Source: Anisakis pegreffii
Lineage: Eukaryota; Nematoda; Chromadorea; Rhabditida; Anisakidae
DNA length: 64,000 bases
Direction of reading: 5' to 3'
NCBI GenBank assembly: GCA_035041965.1
Contig: JAPYMA010000835.1
Coordinates: 1 to 64,000, forward strand
Made by a program: the position numbers and the translations under genes. How positions within the stretch are numbered: position 1 is the first letter of the stretch; each line of letters starts with the position of its first letter. Shown in pieces: positions 25,133-35,774 of this stretch. A model generated the notes under the pieces. That model ran no database searches. It saw only the letters and a list, made by a program, of their open reading frames with translations, and was not told the DNA's origin.

Positions 25133-26126
25133 TCACTTACCTAGATATAATTGAAAGTTTTCGTTGCTATGCAATTCACCATTGTTCGAATGAAATTTAT
25201 CAGTCAGTGCAAATCACCTGATAAGATACTACTCTTTCCACTAGTCGCAGGTCGTGTTTGCAGTCAAGAGAATCATTCCGTAATCACTTTATCTTATCAG
25301 ATTGTTTGTTTTGCTTAGTTGTTGACGCGCAGTACAAATATGGTGACAATAAAAGAATTACCAATCAAAACAGCCGATGTCGAACATCGGAACATTATAA
25401 AATCTGTCGAAAATTTTCTTCATTGCGTTCAGGACTTTCGAACTGTATATTGATTCTGTCGCAACATGTGCAGCACCACAAAAGCATAGACCGAGCTGTG
25501 AAATTCGCTTGTGATTCGTTAATATTGAACTAAGTCAAGCCAGTTCTCTTGCATTGCATGAGAAACACGTTCGTTACGCCTAAGCAGGACATCGAATGTT
25601 GCACGATCAAAATTTGCGTTAATGAGATCAAGTGATCACGATGAAGTTCACTTCGTTCAATGCTTTTCTAGGTTGCTTTCACTGAAGGAAACAAAGCGAG
25701 CCAGCACTCAATGTAGTTCAAAATGATGAAAAGACGCTAAGATAACGTACAACTAACTGATTCTCAGTTTGACTGATTCTTCCATAATCCATAAACCGAA
25801 TGAATATCAGCACCACATCATTATCGTCTAATTATCGAAACATTCAATATCATACCAGTATATTATCCACTCATCAATATTCTTTTTGCACTGTCACACT
25901 TCATTGGCACTATTGTATGTTATGAAAATATTGTCCATAGGATATTTTTCATTGAAGCGGCAGTTGTATCAGTTATCAACACTTCCACCAACTTATCATA
26001 ACGTTATAAGTTATGGCCAACGAGCATCACACTACGAAGATAGGCTACACCCATTCTGAGGATTTGAACGCTGTTTGCTAGAATACTCGTGTTTACTATA
26101 GCAATTTGCGCGTTTGCTGAGGAGTT
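25133..26126. other. Intergenic spacer
   Basis: Separates two tandem protease genes. No supported exon on either strand. It should contain the promoter of the gene at 26127, but I see no motif I can defend. Confidence 0.5.
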
Positions 26127-28917
26127 ATGCAATTGATCGCGCTTGTAGTGCTTTTGAATGGCATTTCTGCGGAAGTGATTCGTTATCCGCTGAAAGAGAT
26201 CGACAGTCTTCGCGTTCAATTAATGCGATCTGGCGAGTGGCATCAACGACTTAAGGCAAAAGAAATTCTTAGAACGACACCAATCTCGCACGATATCGTT
26301 CGACAAAGTGTAATGATCATTTTTTGTTTATAGCAAGTTATTTGCTATTTATCTATTTGTTCACAGCATAAGTGAAAGTTACAAGTGAAAGCTAGCAATT
26401 AAATCACAAATATCGCAATTCTTTTGATGAGCACAATGAGTTTTTGGTGTTACGTTCTTTTGCAATAATGCTCTTTTCGTCACCAAACTGTTGAGTGATG
26501 ACTGATGGCAAATAAAACTGCGAAATGTTCGAAGAGAACAGAGCACTTGTCTTCAGTGAAATAAAGATTCCAGAGAGTTGGCAAGCGAACGTGTTTGGTA
26601 TTACTTGTTCTTGGAAGTGACCGTACTAGAAAAACCATTTACAGATGAATGATTATGATGATTTGGAATATTTTGGCGTTATTGCAATTGGAACACCAGA
26701 TCCTCAGCCCTTCATAGTGATCCCCGACACGGGCTCGTCAAAACTTTGGATTCCAGACGTGTCATGTGACACCACCTATTGCGCTAAGAAGCACCTATTC
26801 AACCAATCTCTGTCGCAGACATACGTTGCCGATGAACGAATTTGGGCGATTGGCTACGGAGATGGTTCTGGTGCATTCGGTGTAACGGGTCGAGATACCA
26901 TCACGGTATTGTTCTCTTCCATAATCGAATTGCTTAACGATAAGACGGTCCATTTCTGCACAGCATTATTCGTATGGTAGATAGAATCAGTACACAGCAA
27001 AGAAGTTTACTCAATTAGCTTTCGTCGGTTGTTGAATGTAAATATCGGAATAAATCAATTTTCTCTGATGTGCCTATTGCTTAACTATTTTAATGATTTA
27101 TCGCTTAGCTTGGTGACGCGGACGGGGAGCATATTCGTGTTCATAATCAGACGTTCGGGCAAGCAATTATTTTGATCGGTTTTACAGCGGAACCAATCGA
27201 TGGGATTGTTGGTATGGCATTCGCTGAATTAAGTCACGACGGTGATATACCACTGGTTATTAATGCCGTTAATCAGGGTCTACTAGACGAACCTATTTTT
27301 ACGGTTTGGATGCAACATCGCGTAAGGATTCGTTACCTTTTCAGCAATGATTTCGTTCAATTTTCTCTTCTTGTTCAATATCTCAATGCCATATTTCATA
27401 AAAGAGCGCATTCTAATGGATGTTATTTTTGAACATGTTGACTGTGAAATCAGCAGATCACATGCAAATGTAAGCACTACTATCAACGTTCACTAATGAA
27501 AATTTTTCAGCTGTCCAATGAAACCTTATTCGGTGGTCAAATAACGTACGGTGGTTTTGATCGAGTGAACTGTGGTGAACTGATTGCTTACGAGAATCTC
27601 ACAAGTGCAACATTTTGGCAGTTCAGAATGAGGCGAATTGCATCTGGAAATTATTCGAATGCGAACGGATGGGAGGTTATCTCCGATACTGGTACTTCTT
27701 TCATTGGAGGACCAACAAATGTGATCAAGAAGTTAGCTGATGAGATCAATGGGACGGTTAGCAACTATTATGATTACACTATTCCAGTTGTAACCTCCCA
27801 TAGGAATGTTTAAAACAATTGGTGTGGTGAATTACGTGAATTCAATAAAAATCCAATGATTATCGGATTCGATTCCTCTCCGTGACCAGAGTTCTGCGCA
27901 ATCAGTCATTTACCTGATGCTAAAGTTGCAGTACGATCAGCTGAATGATGTTTATATGGTGGACTGTGACGCAAAATCGGACGGAATATCTTTGCAAATT
28001 GGATCAATCGATTATTTCATTGATTTATCAAACTTAATCATTAAGGTGTGCATTTTGCTTGATTATCAACGCAGCCTTCGTTATTTATGGTTTTTTAAGG
28101 AGCAACTTCTCAGAGAACTTCATTCAGTTTCCTGAACCTCTAAACCAACTTTTTCGGGGAGCAAAACAACATTTCAGCAGTGAGTTTAAGGGTTATCGCT
28201 ACGTTCGAGGTTCGAGACGAAATTTTTCGTTGCAATGATACCAGAGAAATCACAAGTGTATAGAGCTGGATTCCCCATAGCGAGGACAATTACCTATTTT
28301 CGGATAAATTGAGATGCCAAGGGGGTCAAAGAGGGGACCGGAAAATTAGTTCTGACGTTATGCTTGGAAACAGTAAATTACTGTAGCGGGAGGGTAGGGA
28401 GGGGGGAGGGGAGGGAGGTTAATGACCACCTGCTAAAGCACCTAAGGAAGTAATGGAGCACTTGAGCCTGGGAACCACTGGTATAGAGCATTGTCGCCAG
28501 ATTTTTCGAATGCATCCAATTATAAGAATAAAGTAATCAAGAGTGCTGAAGTGCAGCTTCCTCCAATAATGATCGAGATGAACCGACTGAACCAAGCAGT
28601 GAATCAGTAGCATGAATAAAGGCATTTACTGCTGTTGTTACCTCAGGGAGCGACCCTCTTTACTGATAATCAGCCTCATTAAATTCAATTCAAAAAAGAT
28701 TTCATGGGGAATGTTTCAGGTTGACGAAGAATTTTGTATACTGTCATTATTCGGGTTCGAATTTGACGGGTATGGTCCATCATGGATTCTCGGTAATCCC
28801 TTCATACGACAGTATTGTCATATTCATGATGTATCAAATAAAAGAATCGGATTTGCTGAATCAATCAACGACTACTCAACGAATGCGAACGCGAATTTCA
28901 CTCTGTTCGATTATTGA
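26127..28917 (+). CDS. Pepsin-like aspartic protease (A1), predicted active
   Basis: Exons 26127-26309, 26645-26905, 27109-27321, 27511-27756, 27926-28045 and 28720-28917 join in phase 0 to 406 residues. It begins with a signal peptide (MQLIALVVLLNGISA) and propeptide (YPLKEIDSLRVQLM), then NDYDDLEYFG. Catalytic motifs DTGSS (Asp 89) and DTGTS (Asp 278) are intact, as are the flap YGDGSG, DGIVGMAF and WILGNPFIRQY...RIGFAES. Exons 3 and 4 (213 and 246 bp) match the 15616 gene exactly in length. The C-terminus carries an extra ~16-residue Asn-rich tail after GFAES (NDYSTNANAN...). A transposon-like insertion sits in the last intron. The start of exon 5 is the weakest boundary; an earlier acceptor at 27890 would add 12 residues. 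Confidence 0.94.
28258..28488. mobile_element. hAT-like MITE with 8-bp target duplication
   Basis: The direct repeat GTATAGAG at 28258-28265 and 28481-28488 flanks a 215-bp element. Its right end reads, on the - strand, CAGTGGTTCCCAG, typical of hAT-type terminal repeats; the left end (ctggattcccc) is a decayed match. Inside, 28285-28360 is related to the elements at 29637 and 9481. Eight-base target duplications are the hAT signature. It lies in the last intron of the protease gene at 26127. Confidence 0.7.
28388..28418 (+). other. G-quadruplex-type G-tract cluster
   Basis: At least five runs of three or more G separated by one or two bases (ggg a ggg ta ggg a gggggg a gggg), on the coding strand within the MITE and the protease intron. 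Confidence 0.7.
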
Positions 28918-29636
28918 AATTATCCAGCATTCAGTTCATCATTACAAGAACAAATGCAGTTGTAAATCCATCCAACTGTCGTCTACCTTCAATAAATGTT
29001 CATGTGAATATTCATTCAAGTGCTCATGTTCAACTATTAATGACATAACCTTGACATGGGATGCGGTCGGTTATACTGTTTAATCATGACATATTTCCTC
29101 CACAACTTATGAACTTTCGCGTTCAGAGAATGGATCATAAAATTTGGACGTCAAAACTCGCCAAAATGCATCAGATTTGTCTTCATGTTGATAAAATGTA
29201 TAACATGAAAAATTTTATTTCAACTGATGAAATTGTCTTTAATGATAAGATCGTACGTTCAATTTGGTTTCATTAGATGCAAATTTTCATGAACACTCGA
29301 ATATTATTTGAAACAACTCACCGACTAACGCAAAACGATTAAATGCGTCTTGAAAAAATTCAAACGAATTGATGAACCAACGATAAAAATATCATTGATA
29401 TTAATTTTGTTACCACTTTCAAGTTCAACATAATTGTCAGCCCGTCAAAGAAAACATTAACGATTTCTGTTATCCATTTTTGAAACCGCACCCTACTATG
29501 CAAATTAATATCAAAAACAACATGCAAAAAATGTACAAAGTCTTAAACGAATTTATTCGTGCTATTATATGCTTTCTAGAAGGTGCACATTTTCTTTTTT
29601 GTAAATATCAAAATGCTGAATTGACATCCTATAGAT
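28918..29636. other. Intergenic, no gene seen
   Basis: AT-rich sequence with no supported exon. Confidence 0.45.
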
Positions 29637-29730
29637 GGTTCTCGTAAGGGGAGAAATTACCCATTTTGGGTAATTTGGAGATGTCAAGGGGTAATGGAGA
29701 GGGTCGGGAAATTACTATTTTGAGCAAATG
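29637..29730 (+). mobile_element. Dispersed palindromic element, copy 2
   Basis: Aligns with the reverse complement of 9481-9580 through most of its length. It carries a 10-bp inverted repeat at 29654-29676 (aaattaccca/tgggtaattt), which differs from copy 1 by a G-C to A-T exchange in both arms. Termini and target duplication were not resolved. Confidence 0.55.
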
Positions 29731-30798
29731 TTATTTTATTATAGGACGCCATTGTAATGGTGTTTTTAACACGGGTATGTAAATGTGGTTAGCTGATGGC
29801 AACACTCTTCATTCTCCAATTTTCTGACTGTCATTAGCTCGTCCGGGTTTTCATTCGTTTTAACAAGGTTTTCATTCTTCTCCTTGCTGTTGCAATCGCT
29901 CTCATAACTTTTATCACCAAAACCGTTCTCATCTGCTATTTTCTCATTCATTTCACTCAACGGTTTACGTCAAACTCTCATTCTATACAACGCATCTATA
30001 ATAGATTATTTGACTGCGAAACATTGTTGAACAATTCAATTGGATTGCTGTATTGCTGATTTTGGCTGTCAACAGTGGCCAGTAAATAGTGTATGCTACA
30101 GAATAAGAAGCTGTGAAGTGAATTGCGACGAAGTGAATGAGAAAAACTCATCAAGAGAACGATATTCGCATGCAATAGCTATGAGAGTGAATATAACACG
30201 TCTGAAAAGAATGAGAATCCATCTAAATCAGTTTGAAGTGAGTGTATCAAAGACAATAGCCTTTCATGCAATCATAGTTGATTACAATAGTGAGGAATAA
30301 AGCGGTCTAACAATAACGGAAGACCCAGCGATGTCGATTACCATCATGGAAGTACTAATAAGACTCAACGTAACGGTTATCTGAACAGCTGATAGTTTGA
30401 AAAAAGCAGCGAAAAGTCAGAAGTCGTTTGCAAGACAACTGAAGATGCAAATTTCGATTAAAAAGCCCAACAATACCTTTGATAATAACAATGTTTACAA
30501 AAATTCGAAGAAATAATGAATATTATTGAGCAGGCGTGAAGAGAAAGCCGATCGTACAGTACGAAAATCCATAATCATAAAAAATCATCATGTGATCACA
30601 AATTTAAAAAAAAAAACGGCAAGAAAAATGAAATAAGGAATGCAAATAAATAAATGATGAAACGTCATAAAAAAGAGAAACACCGAATAAGTGTCAGAAA
30701 CTACTTGAAAACAGCGAATTATGTCTCAGGGAGGTTTCTTGTGAAAGAGCATACAGAAAAGATACTGAAAGTTATCGTTACACAATAAAGATGATGAA
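29731..30798. other. Unassigned spacer
   Basis: Two open stretches (- strand 29766-29960, hydrophilic; + strand 30040-30300) have no splice context or known motif that would support calling a gene. A poly-A run lies near 30607. Confidence 0.35.
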
Positions 30799-33462
30799 TC
30801 AAAAAAATGAGTGAGTACATTTCACGTCGATATTCAAACGTCTTCCAATACCACTTCGGTAATTTAACGACGTGCTCGCATAACGACCGCAAAATTTCTC
30901 GGATCCATGCAAAAGCAACGAAAGTGTGCTGTTCGGTAAAGTCATCCGACCATATACTTCATCAATTCGTTTCCCGTATATTGCTGCCAACTTGTCCAAC
31001 TGCTCAATGCTTTCCACTCTGCACAAATCACAGTCGATAAGCAACCTAATCACACGAAATTTTCGTAACGCATCTAAAATAAGACGATGATCTTACAAGA
31101 TGAACTGGTATGATGTTCTTGATTACAAACAATTGCAGACTTTTCTCTTGCAACAGTTATTGGCTTCGTTTGATGCGGGATTAATCTTTTTTCTGACAGT
31201 ACCTGCTTACTTCATTCAACAATAACTTCTCATGAAAAGTTTGCATTCTCTGAACATAACATTCAGAAGTTTGCATCCTGTTAGAAATAGTCCATATTTC
31301 GAGTTAGCCATCAAAAAATTTATTCACTGTCGTTTCGCTAACTATAAACTCATCATCGCCGTCCCATAGTCGCGTAAACAACACATTGTGAAGCAACAAA
31401 TGATCGCGATAAATCTAACCCAAAATGCACATTGGTAGCCATTTGTCGATATCGCAAACAAGACTGTTAACATCGCTGCACTTGAAAACATGAAATTGCG
31501 CTGTGATGCTTCTGCCGTAACACTGTCGTACTAAGTGTACGAAGTCATCGCGAAGCATTGTGAATGGTAAAGTGAGCAACTGAATTAAATGCCAGAGTGA
31601 TAGGATGCCTTCATGCGTAGTATGAGGCAATATTGGAGGAGGTTGGTGATTAATAGCATGACATGTTCGCTCAATTAGATAAATGGTATTTGTGGACAAT
31701 GATTTGCTACCATTTGAAATATTTTTCATTCGTTTTAAAAAGATAGTCACTATTTTGGTTTTATGATTTTAAGCACTTTTCAGCCATACCAGATCAGATG
31801 CCCTCTCATTGATAAAAACGGCTAATTCACAGATTTCGTCGAAACAATTTTCCACATCATCTGATCGCACTTCGTCAACTTTATCACCTAAGCACACCTG
31901 AAAGGATATTCACAACAACCGCACATTGAGAAAGCATCGCATCATTGAATAATGACAGCTATTGGTTCGCATTTAGAGAAAGTCTGTATCTGAAGTGATC
32001 TTTTCAAACATTTATCGCTGATTCTGTTCATAAGACAATATCTGAGAGGTGTGAGTTTACATGACTTCGAATAGCTCTAAATGGCTCTTCATCAGCATAC
32101 TAGCATGAACGCAGTATGAGATAATCTGGTGGCATCATGTCCATACTATTAGCACGCCAACTTATCACACAAAAGTCCAGAATATTTCAAAAAATTTGCT
32201 GGAACAAAACCACAGCGATCTGAACACTTCGAATGTCTTCGCTCAAAATTCTCTCACTGACGAATTATTCGTTTGTGTGATCGAAGTGCGTAATACCATT
32301 AATGGTGAAAAACTATTACATGAAGTTTGTGAGATGATTTTGAAAAAATCTTCAACAGGGAATGAAGCTGCGGTGAACAACTGGGACACCTGAAATGCAT
32401 TTAGTTCTCAGCATAAACTCAGATAAATTCGTATAAATGCTTGAAAAGTATTCATATCTACGAATTATCAAAAAATTTTCGTCATATTATTACCATACTA
32501 TCAACATCATTTACCACGAAAAAACCCCTTCAACATCGTGTTTTTGAGAGTGAACGTGTGTTGAACACGAGATTCATTTCTGCGAAATGTGTATGTAAAA
32601 CGCATCAATGGTAAAGGAAGAAATTTAAGAAACGAACAAGAGTATTACCAAAGACACGATTTTTTCTGTTATCAAACATGTTCGGAAAAAAATTTTCGGA
32701 ACTGAAGCGAGACGTTACTAGAAGTGGGGATGACATGTATCTGATTTGTATTGCCGATATCGGGTAACATCGGCTGCTTGATTTCGCTTTATAATTTCGT
32801 CTAACCTTACAAACACATCATCAACGCCCCATAAGGCTGCCCGGTATTTTAGGAAACGCGTTGGTGCGCCTAAATGATGAGCATTTTCGAAGTTGAGTTG
32901 GAGCTTGTCGATTTTCGTTATATGGTCGATGAATGAAATCAATGACTCATGTGGCAGACGATCGCTGCACTGCTCATCAACTTCGTGAGTATATTTCAAC
33001 GTGAACAAAAGGGAACGATCACCTGAAAATGCACTGATGACTCGATGATCAAATCGCACATACATGTTCGTAAGTAGCGAAATTCCAATCACCCAAATAA
33101 CGAAATAGCCAAAACGAATGTCGATGATAATCACTGGAATTTTATGTGGGTTTGATTTGTTTTGCCTTGAAAATTTACCGATCGATCACATCAGAAGTAG
33201 CCTGAAGAATTCATGGTTTGTAGGTTGAAACGAAACTAAAACACTCACACTGTTCAAAAGCACTGAATAGAGCTGCTTCTTCGGTGATTATCAACGTTGA
33301 GATGTGAAACTGACCGAGTGGTCCCTTACGAAGAATACTGTTCCACAATGTTGAAACTTTGCGTAATCTTTCACAATCCCTTACCGGAAATTCTTTCAGT
33401 ACGTAGTTCAGCAAGTGTCTTGTCATTGGCTCAGGTAGAAGTGACATTCTAAATTCTCTCAT
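30799..33462 (-). CDS. F-box-like protein (partial model)
   Basis: Exons on the - strand: 33462-33249 (ATG at 33462), 33133-32811, 32389-32297, 31897-31790, a fifth starting near 31575, and probably 31040-30799. The first four junctions agree in phase (1, 0, 0, 0). Residues ~7-40 (LLPEPMTRHLLNYVL...RLRKVSTLWNSIL) have the spacing of an F-box: initial LP, central leucines, then the RxRxVSxxWN ending. F-box proteins recruit substrates to SCF ubiquitin ligases through Skp1. The rest (DHITKIDKLQLNFENAHH and similar) has the look of the leucine-rich tail of nematode F-box proteins but no domain I can name. An alternative end of exon 2 reaches a stop at 32718. The last exons are not joined in phase, so the 3' half is provisional. 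Confidence 0.5.
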
Positions 33463-33708
33463 TATATTAGTCAAAGTTGTCAAATTTTTCGGTTAGAGTC
33501 GAGAAATGCATGAATTTGAATTATAAAAACCAAACAAACTGAAGAATAAGTGGAAAAACGACTATTTTATGCTGTGAATAAAAGTAACTTTTTAGTGATA
33601 AATCAGTTTATCCCTCAAAAAGATTATTTGCTCATCGAGGATGATTACTTTATTTTAAAAAAATGCACCAAATAAAACTAAGCAGATGAATTAATCGAAA
33701 AAGCAAGA
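33463..33708. other. Spacer between F-box-like gene and + strand exon
   Basis: Presumed promoter area of the - strand gene; no motif identified. Confidence 0.3.
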
Positions 33709-33972
33709 TTGGATGGATATAAGATGATGGATGATTTGTTGAGTTCTATGTTGGCAAGTGATAGACGCAAGGTATCTCATTTCCCTTTTGAAGGTCAATC
33801 AATCACCAAAGATATACTCAATGCATGTAAACAGATGTTTTCTGTCGACCTTCGTCTGTCAACGTTTCGCATTCTTCAATTCGTAATGAACAGCAATAAT
33901 AATAATAATGATATTTATAATATTGTTAGGAGAGATACATTTAGGCAAATGGGTAATCATTATTGGAGCTGA
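33709..33972 (+). CDS. Unidentified 3' exon, related to 18817 locus
   Basis: Open frame with coding-like composition, containing CKQMFSVDL, an Asn run from AAT repeats (33896-33908) and the ending VRRDTFRQMGNHYWS-stop. Its end parallels the frame ending at 18817 (CKQMFS, LLRRNCF, GNRWI). The upstream acceptor and other exons are not located. Function unknown. Confidence 0.35.
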   Translation: MDGYKMMDDLLSSMLASDRRKVSHFPFEGQSITKDILNACKQMFSVDLRLSTFRILQFVMNSNNNNNDIYNIVRRDTFRQMGNHYWS

Positions 33973-35774
33973 ACATTGTCAGTATGAATGATGCTCTGGT
34001 GTTAGCTTCTTTCACTGAAGTGGAATTATGATGATAGAATCGAAAACTCAAGCTAATCACGATGCCTAGGTCTTGGACGAATGAAGAAGGAGCTAATTGT
34101 TCGTTTTGTATTGTCAGGGGATTGTTAGGATTGTTCTCATAATGCCGAAATCTGCGATATAGATGTTTTTGTGATAGTTGAAGACGTTCTGATTCAAAAA
34201 CTGCTAAAATATCTTCGTTGTCGAGCATGAGCATGTAGGTAAATTGAAAATGATACCACCGATTGTCATCTGATAGCGTGTTATTAGCACTCGCACGGAT
34301 CTTATTCAGAGCGTAACACTGTAAAATGAATTAGGCAAATGGGTAATAGCGTAGTTGCTAATGTGCTAATGTAACGTCTAATGTAATGTAACTACTCATG
34401 GATTTATTCAAAAAAATAAATACAGGTAAAGCAGCCTCAATTTTGATAATGCCCTAATTTTGGGTTCGGTGGGATCCCAAACGAATGCAAAAATCGTTCC
34501 TTTACCATCGCTAATCAAATTCAAAATTTAAATCTTAACACTAACTAAAAGCTGATCAGAACTAATGCAGCAGATCATTTGCTAACGTCATCAAAACATA
34601 CTAACTGACTCTTCATTGTTTCGCCTTCAAAGTCGAAAATATTTTGAATGAGTATCCTCTCAAAAATCAATCCGAATGGATATCTGACAGTCAGCTTTAA
34701 AAATTCACGAGAAGCAACAGAAATTCTCGAATTCATTTTTTTTGGTGAAGGCTAACAATGTACTTGTTTTAGGCATCACAACGGTGGTGAATTGCTCGCT
34801 AACAACGACAAGACAATGTGATTGCTGAATATTTGTTCAATTTAAGAAAGAATTTGAGAATTTACACATGGGATCGTCTTGAATTCGCACAGAACTGTAT
34901 GTCATATTGATCCGATCTGGGAAATGCGATCAAGTCCAGCACAAAACCTTATCATAAATTGCGTCTTTGTTCAGTCGACGAATATCGAGAGATTTGAATC
35001 TCCATCTGCGGAGCTACAACACCATTTCACTGGAAATAGGGCAGGACGGAGAGGCAGAGAGAAGTAGGGATATGGGATGCGAATGTTTGTCTATAACAAA
35101 TCAGCAACTTTTTACGCCAGCGAAAGAGAAATTTTTCTTCCACTCTATCGAATCTTCTCACCATTCCCTTACACGTTTCAGTATATCTGGATTTGTTGAT
35201 AAACAACTTTCTGCATGAGAGATCGTCTGCATGAAACATGTTCAAAAGTTTAAAAAATTTATCGAACAAAATCAAAAGGATTGAGCAAATTGATCAAAAG
35301 CATATGACATAACATCTACATTTCATAGCAACACAATTGAGCATCACTCTCAAGCATCATGCTCATACGATCGTAGATTCAACATAACAACTTTCAATTA
35401 TTTGGAGCAAATGCATTGTGCTCACATTCATTCCAGCTTAATTTCAGTATTCAACCATGAAATCACGACTGCATATCGCGATTCCAAATCCAACCTATAA
35501 AAACAAATGCAGTGCAAAAGTTCCACGACTGCAATATCGACTATAGTGGATTGCTTGATATCGCACCTTCCCATTTTCTATCAATCATTTCTCATCATGT
35601 CAAACGTTAAGTTAGCCACATATTAACACTAATTCATTGATTAATATGATTATGTTTATATGCCTCAATGAACCGTACCATATTCTAATACACATTTCAA
35701 AACTTGAATGCGCCATGCTTCTGCCACTTCATCCTAGATTACCTGCATTCGGGGATATCCATCTAGAGCCTGAA
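33973..35774. other. Unassigned region
   Basis: A - strand open stretch at 33941-34234 contains AVFESERLQLSQKHLYRRFR after a possible TTTTAG acceptor and could be a lone exon; another lies at 35027-35275. Neither joins to anything in phase, so neither is called. Confidence 0.3.

Noticed and set aside
30799..32718. Single-exon stop at 32718 as the end of the F-box-like gene
   Set aside because: Possible, but a GTAAGG donor at 32810 leads in phase to two further coding-like exons, so the longer model is preferred with low confidence.
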